A DNA stretch of 64,000 bases. Source: Salarias fasciatus. Lineage: Eukaryota > Chordata > Actinopteri > Blenniiformes > Blenniidae. Numbering within the stretch: position 1 is the first letter of the stretch; each line of letters begins with the position of its first letter. The stretch spans positions 12,988,445 to 13,052,444 of the forward strand of contig NC_043748.1 in NCBI RefSeq assembly GCF_902148845.1. Reading direction: 5' to 3'. Both the position numbers and the translations under genes were made by a program. Below, piece after piece: positions 1 through 9,439 of the stretch. The notes below the pieces were generated by a model. It was not told the DNA's origin, searched no databases, and was given only the letters and a program-made list of their open reading frames with translations.

Positions 1-482
1 AAGGCCAGGGCGAAGAGCACGCCGAAGAGGAAGAGCCTGGTGGGGCAGGTCTGAGAGGTGAGGCGGATGATGAAGGCGAAGGTGAGGGCGAAGATCCCGG
101 CGGTGGCCAGCAGAAACATGGCCATGGAGGTCACCACGCCGCCGATGCTGTTGCGCTGGTTCCGGGTGGCGACGCATATGCACAGGGACCACAGCAGCAG
201 CCCGAAGAGCAACGCGATGCTCAGCAGGAAGCCGGCGGTGGCCAGAGTCTCCAACACGATGCCCCACACCGCCCGGCGGTCGCACAGGTACCGGTACATG
301 GGGTGCAGCCCTGGGCCGCAGCCTCTCACGCCAAACAGAGAGTCGTTCGAGGGAGCGGTCGGCGTGACTGAACTGCTGTTGGTTGACTGGCACAGGCAGG
401 TGAGAGGCGCATAGAAGAAGAAGAGGAGGGGCATGAAGAAGTTCTTGAATTCAAAGGCCATTTTGACTTTGGTGGTCCACAT
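1..482 (-). CDS. GPRC5 (RAIG) family class C orphan receptor, GPRC5A-like, N-terminal part
   Basis: Orphan seven-helix receptor of the retinoic-acid-induced GPRC5 family, expected at the plasma membrane. The 160 residues present start at ATG 482-480, and an in-frame TGA lies three codons upstream. Residues 14-30 form a hydrophobic signal-like stretch, followed by a Ser/Thr-rich linker with two N-glycosylation sequons (N36, N46). The family block CGPGLHPMYRYLCDRRAVWG begins at Cys55. Helix 1 is about 73-104 and helix 2 about 113-139, containing FALTFAFIIRL. The conserved TRLFLFGVLFAL at 148-159 opens helix 3, where the window ends. A splice acceptor on the minus strand places the exon start at 545, so 483-545 is 5' UTR. 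The phrases WGIVLET.ATAG and LTFAFII resemble GPRC5A more than GPRC5B or GPRC5C, and the nearby ddx47 fits because GPRC5A and DDX47 are neighbours in human. GPRC5D remains possible. Confidence 0.8.
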   Translation of the reverse strand, partial: MWTTKVKMAFEFKNFFMPLLFFFYAPLTCLCQSTNSSSVTPTAPSNDSLFGVRGCGPGLHPMYRYLCDRRAVWGIVLETLATAGFLLSIALLFGLLLWSLCICVATRNQRNSIGGVVTSMAMFLLATAGIFALTFAFIIRLTSQTCPTRLFLFGVLFALA

Positions 483-545
483 GATGATTCAGTCCTTTCC
501 ACAACAAAAAGAAAAAAAGTCTTCTGATGCAGCAAGTCTTTGCTC

Positions 546-3500
546 CTGAAAAGAAAAAGTACATGTCAGCACAAAATGTGAACAAGTTAGTCTCGGAGGA
601 TTCCCTAAACATAATTAAAGTGTCCGACCTGACACTGTGAAATAAAAAGAATGGAACTGAGGATAGCGCAACAGAGGTCACAAGTGGAAAAGGAAACAAA
701 AAAAAAAAAAGAAAGGTTGTTTGACAGTGAGAGTGAAGACAAAGGGAGGGTGGAGGGAGTGTATAAACATGCCAGAACAAGGCAGAGAAGTGTGTGAGCC
801 GCTGCTAAGGCTCAAGGGAAAAAAAAAGCAACTGAAACATGGTGACGCTGTGACAGAATACCAAAGTGACAGAAAAGTCCGCCTCGTGGGCGGACTGTGG
901 CCGTTAGACAGTTCAAACTGGACGGATATCCAGGAGGTATCCATCCCTGGGAGTTATCACCTCCCGCAGCCCTCAGTGCAGGGTTTGTTTTTGTGTCGGG
1001 GACTCCAGGATGACCTCTGGGTAATTTCAATGATGGATCGACGTGAGGCGTGCCCTCAGCTTCACCCCACTTCTGGGCTCCATTTGTCAAACGAGCAACA
1101 AGCGAAACTTCGATGAACTCGCTCTGTTGTCTCTACTAAATCACACTTGGCGGTAAACGACTATTAAATTACACATAAATTCCAAATAATTTGTGGCTTA
1201 TTTTCTAGAGGAAAATAGCCCGAAGCAAAACTGACCAACCTTTAATAGAAGAGGCACTTACCCTCACTCTGTGGGATTTGAGAACAAACACGTCGAGGTG
1301 CAGATTTCACTTTCAGAAGTCTTGGCTCGTGTCGGCTCACTTGTTGGCAGTTGGTATTTGGCACCTCCTATCCTGATGGTGAGCCCATGTCTTGGCGATA
1401 TTGAAGTAACATGAAGAGGACGAGTTGAGGTCTGAACAGGATCGTTTTCCCCCCCTTTGCATCGACGCCAGCGAAGCTCAGAAACCTGCAGCCCCGCTCA
1501 TCCTCTCCTTCCAGACGCCTCCTGCTCTCTCGGAGTCCCTCCCTGAGACTATAGGTGGGGCTCACACACCTGGAAGTGATGACAGGAGCCAAGCCACGCC
1601 TCCCGAGATATTAATCCTGGTTCCCATATGAATTTGCATCCTATTTGCTGAAAGCAAAAGCACTGTGATCCCCAGCAGCCGGAGCGTCTTGAGCAGGTCG
1701 AGTCCACTCCGTCATGCGAAGCACGTGCTCAGCAGGGATAAGAAGCACATTTTTGTCAGGGCGGGTCTTGAGGTGAGTCCGCCTGACTCACTGCTGTCTC
1801 ATCAGGACACACAACAGACCCGGCAGTTGCTGTAGTTACAGGTTAATCACAGCAACAACAGTTGAAATGGAGGAGTCGGCCTCGGGGAGAGTCTCGTGGA
1901 GAATAGAGGCTGCCTCTGACTGTTGTCTTTCACAGACCTGTACGTAACGCCTTGATTCGTGCCTGCACAAGCAGAGTGTTTATAGGGTGTGTTCAGCTGA
2001 ATCTGAAGTCACTCTTCAGGTCTGAGTTCACTCTGTGGCACCAGCCCCCGAGGCTCACGGCTTTATCTTCCCCATTATCAAACCTGCTTGTTGCAGGAGC
2101 CGAACATGTGCATAAATTTGGAGTCTGTGAACATTAGCAACTACTAAATATTTGAGAAGCACTAATAGGTCGCGTCGTACAGTGCTGTTTATTATCTTGG
2201 TTTTTGGTTTATGCCAGTCGTTCAGGGCAGGTTATGAGAACATAATTTTTGTAAGTGATACCGCTGTAACCCGAGCGCCTGGGAAATGTTGATGAGCAGG
2301 AACACTGATGTTGACAGATTGCACGCAGAGATGTTTATTCAAGGTTTGGTGTTCGCTCTGTTTATCTCGAAGCACCTCCTGATGAGTTCATGGTTTGTAA
2401 TTTTCAATGATAGTTTATTTCAATAGCAAAGCACCTGCATAATTCCACTTATCACCAGAAGGGGTCAGTCTCACAAACCATGAATATAAAACTCTTGATC
2501 AGACGGAAACGAGTGAAGTCAAATGCTCAGCATGTCGCGTCAAGTTATTCACCACAAACCTGTAATAAAGTATGTATTTTTTTTATTATTAGCTACTACT
2601 AGTATTTTACAAGCATTGAAAGTAAATAGTTACTTGTCACATTAAGTCTTTGGCCTGTCTTCATTAACCAGGTAAGTCTTCGTAAACTGGTTTTTATTTA
2701 TAATGTCGACCTGGAAAAAAGCTGAATGCACTTTAAAGGAGGAGGAGAAAAATTAAGATTATCAACAGATTACACCCCTGGTTAAACCCCTGCAGTGCTT
2801 GAATATTGCTTAGATATGTGCAATTACTGAAACGAACAGCACCCACGAGTGGCACCACATGAAAACAACATTGTTTTCCGTGTTTCAGCCATCTCAGTGT
2901 AAACGGACATCATTTTCCAAACCTTTCCCTGTAAGCACGAAACGTTTCTGAAACAGAAAGGCAAAACTTATGCATTTTCATTTGACATGTTGTCGTGTAA
3001 ATGGGACCTAAAAGTAAATGGTGACTTGTGACAATAACTCTTAGGCGTGTTTGCTCAATAATTGAAAACAAATCAGCAGAATGTATCAGATACAACTGAT
3101 GTTACATGATTTGCTGTTCAGTTTCAGGAAGAAGCAGCATCAAACATATCAACTCCTCTGTGGATACAGGCTAACATTACTTCTGGTAAGACATCTTTTA
3201 AGTTGTTGTTAGGAGCACTGACTTAGTTTTAGATTGAAAAGTCCCCAGAGATGTTTAAAAGTGTGGTCCAATTGTAATGGTTCTAGATTATTGCAGCTCA
3301 TTGGAATGAAAATGAACCAGTTGAAATGTTTTTATTCAATTTTAAAAGATATCAGAATAGTAATCAACCTCATTGCAGCCTCATGACATTACAGTAACAC
3401 AAAGCAATCACATAGCCGCTCTATAGTTTTTGTTTCCTTTTTCCTGGAGATGGTTTTGTTCTAAACAAACATGCAAACTGATGCTCATGCACCTACTTGC

Positions 3501-4580
3501 ACACACCTGGTACTGGGAAAACATCCAGTTTTCACTCTAATAATAATTATGGGGTTCACATCTGGAACAAACACCCTTTTAAAATCCCTAAATATTCATT
3601 CAGGAGCATATTGGGTCCATAATGCCCCCAAAGTGTTTGCAGCACTCAGTTTAATCTATACCAAATGAGACTGACAGATGATGCACCTGCACATATACTG
3701 AAGGAGAAATGCAAATAAAGGCCTCCTGGCTCAGATTACTCATCCTAACGTGAACCTCAGCTATAGGCTGCTTCATACAGAGATCCGTTATCAGATGAAT
3801 GCCTTACAACTTGGACACGACTTAAACACAAAGGATATCAGAAATAACCCCAATGAAAACCATCTCTCAACATTTTTTTTATATTGTTTTTGAATACCAG
3901 ATATATCTTCTTTTTTCTATGATATCTTTCTCTGACGTCCTTTCCTTTCATTTGCTTTTTCTTTGCACTCTCCAGCAGGGGTTTAACCTCTGCAGCCTCT
4001 CTGGCTCCTCTTAGTGGTTCATTTTCACCAAATTGTTGATCAACTTTTGTCTATTTTATGTGCAAATGAGGACATTTTCAAAAGAATCTTATTTCCTGGA
4101 TAAAAAGCTGAAGCAACTTAAAGGAAAGAAAGCAAAGAGCCTATATAAAATAAATATAAAACATATAATAAAAGACCTGATAAGTTAAATAAAGTTAAAA
4201 GAGTAAACAAAAAAATAAGATAAAGAACACAAATGCAGTGACTTCTAACGTACTGTGGGCCCCGTCAGCACACAGACTACCGGGCTTTGCAGGAATTGGA
4301 GATTTTAAATACTCTTTTAGGAAAGACCAGAGAGCAGGAATTTACAGGAGATTAAGGCACGTATGAGCTCCTCCGTGCTTTCCTGAGAGAGAAACGGCAG
4401 ATCTGTCTGTGTTCTTATGTTCTTGAGGGTTGCTCCAAGAGTATCGCCCTCAGAACACTTTATTTCATATGTGAAAGAACACAGTGGCAAGTGTGGTGAG
4501 AAAATGAAGAGAACGGACAACATGAGTACTAAAAATAGACACACTTTACTGGAGCTATCAGGGCAGATCACTTCAAAGTA
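546..4580. other. Intergenic/5' intron region between the GPRC5A-like gene and pde6h
   Basis: No coding sequence recognised. The part to about 1261 would be intron of the GPRC5-like gene if the candidate exon is right. A degenerate copy of a dispersed repeat with the hallmark GTAAACGG lies at about 2870-3020. The rest is AT-rich unique-looking DNA. Confidence 0.5.
1262..1500 (-). other. Candidate non-coding first exon and promoter of the GPRC5A-like gene
   Basis: The coding exon of the GPRC5-like gene begins at a splice acceptor (546-547), so an upstream exon must exist. On the minus strand a strong donor (GAGG|GTAAGT) has its GT at 1261-1260 and would end such an exon at 1262. Just upstream (1600-1640 on the plus strand) are an octamer ATTTGCAT and a TAATCC site in a non-repetitive stretch. 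The exon's 5' boundary is a guess. The donor could also be chance. Confidence 0.25.
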
Positions 4581-4589
4581 CATATATTG

Positions 4590-5268
4590 TGCTCAGGAAC
4601 ACAACATGACTTTATTTTGTTTTCTAAGGAGGGTTCGGACAGCAGCAAAGCGCGTGCGAGAGAGAGAGAGAGACGGGATTGAAGGGATTTCCTCCTGAGT
4701 GTCCAAGTGGAATAACTGTGGGCATTGTAGCTTCCGTCGTTGCCGCTCTCCTTGCATCCTGTGGTGTTTCACAGTAACTCTCGCAACAAGGAGTAGAAAA
4801 TACAATGCGAAATAAAAGAGGGGGGCGGGGGGAGTACAAAAGGTGAGCGTAGAAGACAAGGTAGAAATACTGCAATCAAATTATTTACATTGTAACAGAC
4901 TGCTAGAAGCAAATACAGGCTAGAGTTAACTAGTGTTTTTGCTTGCGTCCATCGCCGGGGGGGGGGGTTAGAGGAAAGGGTTTTAGAGCTGGATGAAGGG
5001 GGGTGGAAGAAGGTGTCTGGAGGTCTTTTCTCGTCTTTTCATTTCAAGTATAAATACTGTAAACAGTATCATATAATAATAATAGCAATATAAAAATAAG
5101 AACATGATTAAGCCTTGACTCCACTCAGTGGAGCAAAGCCTGAGGTAGATAGACGAGAGGGCGTTAGCGGGGCGGCCGGCAGCCTTATGGCGGCGTGCCG
5201 AGCCGAGGTGGGGCGAAGGCCGGGCGGAGGGGGTCGCGGAGAGGAGGGGAAGGCAGGAGGCAGCAGGT
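4590..5268 (-). other. pde6h: Probable 3' UTR of pde6h
   Basis: This non-coding stretch follows the pde6h stop codon. The first AATAAA on the minus strand downstream of the stop is at 4616-4611, which suggests cleavage near 4590 and a 3' UTR of about 680 bases. It contains a short GA repeat (4657-4671) and a G run (4958-4967). No transcript evidence is available, so the end is inferred. Confidence 0.4.
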
Positions 5269-5624
5269 TTAGATGATGCCGTATTTGGCCAGGTCGCTGA
5301 GCTCCATGTCGCCGAAGGCCTCCCATGGGCACACCACGGTGAAGTCTGTGCCGAGGCCCTCCATGCCGGGGATGTCGTCACCGAAGCTGGAGAGGAGAGA
5401 AGGAGGGTCAGCGGCCGCGCCTCCCGCTCCACCGACTCGTTTTGGGATCGTGGTTTCATGTAAGTTTTCGTGGATTCTTACCCCTTCTGGCCTGGCCTGG
5501 GGGCTTTGCTCTTGAACGTGCGAGTCTGCCTCTGCTTGAACTTGGGCGGTCCCTTCTTGGGCGTGGTGGGGCCCGTCGACCCGCCGGGGGCCAGGGCGCT
5601 TCCTGCAGGGGGGCTTGCGTTCAT
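5269..5624 (-). CDS. pde6h: Photoreceptor cGMP phosphodiesterase inhibitory (gamma) subunit, cone type
   Basis: Inhibitory subunit of PDE6. It plugs the catalytic sites of the PDE6 catalytic dimer in photoreceptor outer segments and is displaced by activated transducin. The coding sequence is join(5624..5482, 5386..5269) on the minus strand: 86 residues, matching the family's 83-87. The N-terminus carries [18 protein letters not shown], the polycationic region that binds catalytic subunit and transducin. The second exon encodes [20 protein letters not shown] and ends in LAKYGII, the tail that blocks the active site. The intron splits codon GG|C with clean GTAAGA and CAG borders. An acceptor at 5640-5641 shows that a non-coding exon lies upstream. 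The residues alone do not cleanly separate pde6h from rod pde6g. Synteny with mgp, wbp11 and ddx47 (human 12p) favours pde6h. Confidence 0.93.
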
Positions 5625-5699
5625 GTCTGCTCAGGGTCGCTGGAAGAACAAGAGCAGCGGCAGAAAAACAGAGCGTCAGTACTCCCTGTGACTTCCTGC

Positions 5700-5776
5700 T
5701 AATCCCGTTTCCCTTCAAATCTCAATCAGTAGAGATTAGAACAGATTATGTTAAACAGCCGGATTAGCGCTAATCC
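5700..5776. promoter_or_regulatory. pde6h: Cluster of CRX/OTX-type TAATCY sites in pde6h intron 1
   Basis: Five TAATCY cores lie within 77 bases, on either strand: TAATCC at 5700-5705, AGATTA at 5733-5738, AGATTA at 5743-5748, and the perfect palindrome GGATTAGCGCTAATCC at 5761-5776, which supplies two. The cluster is about 60-135 bases upstream of the ATG exon. CRX and OTX2 bind TAATCY and drive photoreceptor genes, so this looks like an intronic enhancer or proximal element. Confidence 0.55.
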
Positions 5777-6692
5777 TGCTATGATCCTCCAGAGACTAAT
5801 TGTCCTTGATGGACAACAGGAATGCCGTGTGCAATAAGGAAACAGCCTTTATTCTTGACCTCAAACTTTTCCATCAGATTTCCACTCGGCTGCTAATTCC
5901 TCTCAGAAAACGCCCCGGATCGCCTCGTCCTGCTGCGTTTCAACATTCACACGTTGTTTTCAGAGCACGGGCAGACGATCCCTCGAACAAAACACCCCTG
6001 TTTGTTCCTCTTGTCCTCATCTCCAGCCTGATCTTAAGCACCATCCTACCTAAGCCCCCCTTCTTAGCCCTGCTCCTCTGACTGCCGGCACCGGTAATCC
6101 TGATGGGGCACTTTGAACGAGGCGGAAAACACCCTGCTTTTTCCACGTTACGCAACTCCAGCCCCCAAGTCAGAGGGTGCAGAGTCTCTCCTTGAGCAGA
6201 GCATCTTCCAGCCCTCGTGTGAGAAGATGCTGCGGGGCGGCGCTTCCCGGCAGGTCATTAGCCATCTGTCTGCTGCTGCTGGAGTCAATCCTCTTTGCAC
6301 AGAGCATTAGAAATCACCCACACCTGTTCCCTTCTCCGCTTTCAATCTCCAGTCATGTCTGTTGAACGTTTGCCTCTCTTCACTAATGAAAACTTCACTT
6401 CTTTCCAAAACTTACTCCACAAGGTCAGATACAAATCCTCACATTTTCAATTACTCCCCTTTTTCACTGGAGTCTTTCTTGTTACGCTGTGCTCAGTGGA
6501 AAAATTACTTTTTTAGCCACCTCAGCTTGTTCGCCCGAGTCTCTCCGCTGTAAAGGCAAGTTGCAGACATGGAGTTTGACTGGGAAAGTCAGGTAATCTA
6601 ACAACAGTGAACAGGATTCCTCTTTAAAAACCATAGAAATAATTTTCAATGCAGTTTCAGTCAGCAGAGAGGCGGTGTGCGGCCGTTGTTAC

Positions 6693-6765
6693 CTCAGGTC
6701 AGGGATATCCCAAGAAGCCGCTGACAGTCTCTCCTCGGAGTCGCTTCCTTCGTCTCCTTGAATCT
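6693..6765 (-). other. pde6h: Predicted non-coding exon 1 of pde6h
   Basis: A minus-strand donor (CTGAG|GTAACA, GT at 6692-6691) lies about 30-100 bases downstream of a TATA box and about 1.05 kb upstream of the acceptor before the ATG exon. PDE6 gamma genes are known to have a non-coding first exon, so this is the natural partner. The start near 6765 is estimated from the usual TATA spacing. Intron 1 would be 5640-6692. Confidence 0.5.
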
Positions 6766-6791
6766 GTGAGTTGCGTTGTCGCCGCTCTTCC

Positions 6792-6857
6792 TTTATATCT
6801 TCACCCCTAATCCCCGCGTTGCCCTCTTTAGAGTCACATGCTCGCCGGAAAAGGTCA
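6792..6857 (-). promoter_or_regulatory. pde6h: pde6h core promoter: TATA box with adjacent CRX/OTX site
   Basis: Read on the minus strand, a TATAAA (plus-strand TTTATA at 6792-6797) is preceded 10 bases upstream by GGATTA (plus-strand TAATCC at 6808-6813), the CRX/OTX2 core. A little further upstream is an AAGGTCA half-site (plus-strand 6851-6857), which could bind ROR/ERR-type nuclear receptors. A CRX site next to TATA is typical of photoreceptor genes. Binding itself is inferred. Confidence 0.5.
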
Positions 6858-6859
6858 TC

Positions 6860-8080
6860 CAAACTTCCACACGATTCTGGCGCCCCCGCTAACCCCTCCC
6901 TGATTCTCGGTGCCCTTGTTCCCGTCGCCCCTCCCCTCCCCGTTGGTCTGCGCCGTCGCTTGCCGTGGCAGACAGAGTCAGAGATCAATCTGGAAGGATC
7001 TCATCTGGCTTATCCCTGTAAAGCTCGTCACGCTGATGGTTGCGTTTCAGTTCCATGTGAGGCTTTCTGTTCACATGTGGGGTCTCGTGGGCTTCTGCTT
7101 CTGAAAACAACGGTCTGCTATTTAAAGCACCAACTCTTACGACACTGAAAACAGCCTCCAAGAAGTGACTTTGCATGTCTTATTGTGAAAAACATCCTTT
7201 CATCTGGTCCTGTGATGGACTGAAAAACTCTCGGTATGCAATTAATTTTACCTGAGCTTCATTCTGAATTACAGTACTTCTTGCATGTTTGCATTGAGAA
7301 TCAAACTTGAATGAAGCGGCTATTTTAAACGTTTAATCACCTTCAGGCTCGCTGCCAAAAAGTGGACTTGCAGAACACGTGCAACCTTTTCTCTGTCATT
7401 ATTATACAAAAAAAAAAGTTTGAAGTATGTGCTTTGGATTAACCCATGTGTTTGCTTTTGTGCTCAGACTGGATTTTGTCACATTTGCAGGTATCCCCAG
7501 AAGATTCTTTAAATATTCATTATAGCTCCACAGCAGGAGTTTGGCAGCCGTGCTGCAGGACACCTGTAGCCAAAGTGGAAGGAACAATGAGGCTTTAAAC
7601 TGATAAACACCAGCCACTGGCTAAGAAGCTCTAGAAAAGCAACAAAATCTGCAGCTTGGCCAAATAAAAAAAATTCCTTGCCTTCTTCATATTTTTTGAA
7701 TCACCATATTTTCTTTTCCTGACAAAGTTTCTTACTCAGATGTATAAATGCATCACAGATCACTGGACATAGAGAGTCCTGATGCACATGTTAGGATCCT
7801 GTTATGATTTGTAATATAGTTTATGACTGTCTTGTATGAAGAAACCTCAAGAGGAAACGTGCAGGACTTCTGGTTGAACTACCTGGCCACAGGGTGAGGA
7901 ACGTGTTGATCTAAAGGGAGGATCCCAGATTAGCCTGTTTGGAAGCAAGACAAACATTCAGAAAAGAGTTTGAAACTCCCAGATAGAAGCCCGTAAGAAG
8001 ACATCATCTTTTAACCGTCCAGTTAGTTCATACCCATGTGACCCTCATGGTGACTGTAGTGAAAGTTTTCTTTGTAATTT
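6860..8080. other. Intergenic, no gene seen
   Basis: No recognisable coding sequence, RNA gene or intact mobile element. The first 150 bases are C-rich with an SP1-like tract near 6926-6940 and may be distal pde6h promoter. The rest is AT-rich. Confidence 0.4.
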
Positions 8081-8082
8081 TG

Positions 8083-8165
8083 ACTATTTGCTTGGAGGTT
8101 TGGACCGGATTGGAGCCTCCGACTGGCCGACATTGACCCACGGGTCTCATGTTTGACAACCCTGC
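8083..8165 (-). repeat. Short interspersed repeat of the GGCCCGTGGGCC type
   Basis: The stretch reads ...GACCGGATTGGAGCCTCCGACTGGC...GACCCACGGGTCTCATGTTTGAC. I recognise it as the fish repeat whose other strand begins GTCAAACATAAGGCCCGTGGGCCAA. Similar copies in this window are at about 10815-10900, 35475-35535 and 63050-63115. It is probably a non-autonomous DNA transposon remnant; the exact family was not determined. Confidence 0.5.
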
Positions 8166-8229
8166 AGTTCATCACAAACATGCCAGCTTCACTGTTTTCA
8201 GTATTTTTGGCCAAGGTCATGGTCAAGTT

Positions 8230-8945
8230 TAGTTATATAGCACATTTAAAAACAGAAACGTACTGCCCCAAATTGCTTTCCACAATTCAATAAACTACCA
8301 TTACATAATAAAAAGGTCTACTATAGTAAACATTAAACACAAGATTTAGAAACAAAACTGCTAATACAATAAAATTATAATACCAAAAGGCCTTGAAATC
8401 AGCATGAATTGAAAGCCAGTGAAAAGAAATGAGTTTTCGGCAATGATTTAAAAGTCTCAACAGAGGAAGCATCTCTGATATTAATAGGAAGAGTTTTCCA
8501 AAGTTCAGGACCTGCAATAGCAAACGCCCGGTCTCCTCTAGTTCTTAAATTAGACCACGGGATGTCAAAAAGGAGTTGGTAGGAGGACCTCAAGGTTCTT
8601 TGTGGGGTACGCAACGTAATCAACTCAGTTAAGTAAGAAGGTGCCAAATTATGCAAGCACACCATTAAATTCCAAAAGTTTAGAGAGTTTAGTAACATCC
8701 AGTCTTGAACATCTTTAAAACATTTTTCCAAATATTTAGAAGAGTTTCGCTGGCCACTTAACGGTAGTAAATTTGGATATCATCAGCAAAACAATGGAAT
8801 GAAATGTTGTATTTCCTGAAAATAGATCCAAGAGGCAACATATACAAGGAGAATAGAACTGGCCCTAAAATTGAGCCTTGGGGCACACCGTAATGAAGAG
8901 GGACCTTTCTTGAATTAAAAGGGCCAACATTTACATAGGACATTT
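8230..8945 (-). mobile_element. 5'-truncated non-LTR retrotransposon (L2-like LINE) fragment
   Basis: On the minus strand 8943-8758 encodes HYGVPQGSILGPVLFSLYM followed by HCFADDIQIYY: the reverse-transcriptase motif around the catalytic FADD. Next, 8731-8399 encodes the C-terminal tail with LAPSYLTELI, LRSSYQLLFDIPWSNLRTRG and AFAIAGPELWKTLPI, typical of fish L2-type LINEs. The two parts are adjacent although they are normally separated by more RT sequence, so there is an internal deletion near 8732-8757 as well as loss of the 5' portion. The 3' part ends near 8230 in a TATATAGCACATTTAAAA motif common at such repeats' ends. The copy cannot move by itself. Confidence 0.75.
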
Positions 8946-9065
8946 GGCGTTTCCGTGTAAACGGGTATCGTTTTCAAAACGTTCATGAACCCGAAACACT
9001 TCTCAGATGAAAACGCAGGAATGATGCATTTTCCCTTGAGGCGTTGTCGTGTGAGTGGGGCTTTG
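8946..9065. repeat. Dispersed repeat with GTGTAAACGG / GTTTTCAAAACG hallmark
   Basis: This stretch contains CGTGTAAACGGGTATCGTTT and, further on, AAAACGCAGGAATGATGCAT and GTTGTCGTGTGAGTGGGG. Related copies lie at about 2870-3020, 20985-21200 and 23300-23545. The spaced GTTTACA/TGTAAAC and AAAACG elements are shared while the filler differs. It is likely an old DNA-transposon (MITE-like) family and abuts the truncated end of the LINE fragment. Confidence 0.45.
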
Positions 9066-9108
9066 TAGAGCGCAGTAGAGATTGCAGTTGGACTTCATGA
9101 TTAAATGT

Positions 9109-9132
9109 AAAAAAAAAAAAAAAAAAAAAAAA
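9109..9132. repeat. Poly-A tract
   Basis: An uninterrupted A run of about 24 bases. It may be the tail of a degraded retroposed sequence, but no element is identifiable beside it. Confidence 0.8.
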
Positions 9133-9371
9133 CATTTGTGTGATTTTTGGACATCAACAGTGAAAATGTTATAAAATCTCAGCTCGATGGGACCAAATCA
9201 AAACACCCTGTTCTGGATCGAGGCTGATCTGGTTCTGTACAGTGAGGTTTTGAGGACACGACAGTGGATAAGCCTCTTTAGGAACATGTAGTCTCGAGAT
9301 TTAGAGAAGACGTGTCCTCTTTCACGTACACTGCCATTTAATGTTTCTATAGATTTCCAAATCAGAGCTCG

Positions 9372-9374
<3 letters not shown>

Positions 9375-9418
<44 letters not shown>

Positions 9419-9420
9419 TC
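9375..9420. repeat. (TC)n microsatellite
   Basis: A nearly pure TC run of about 38 bases followed by an interrupted ACTCTCTC end. Confidence 0.95.
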
Positions 9421-9439
9421 ATGCATCACAGGTTCACAT

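Noticed and set aside
5269-5624. Assignment as rod pde6g
   Set aside because: The protein alone is ambiguous, but the neighbours (mgp, wbp11, ddx47) match the PDE6H region of human 12p rather than the PDE6G region of 17q.
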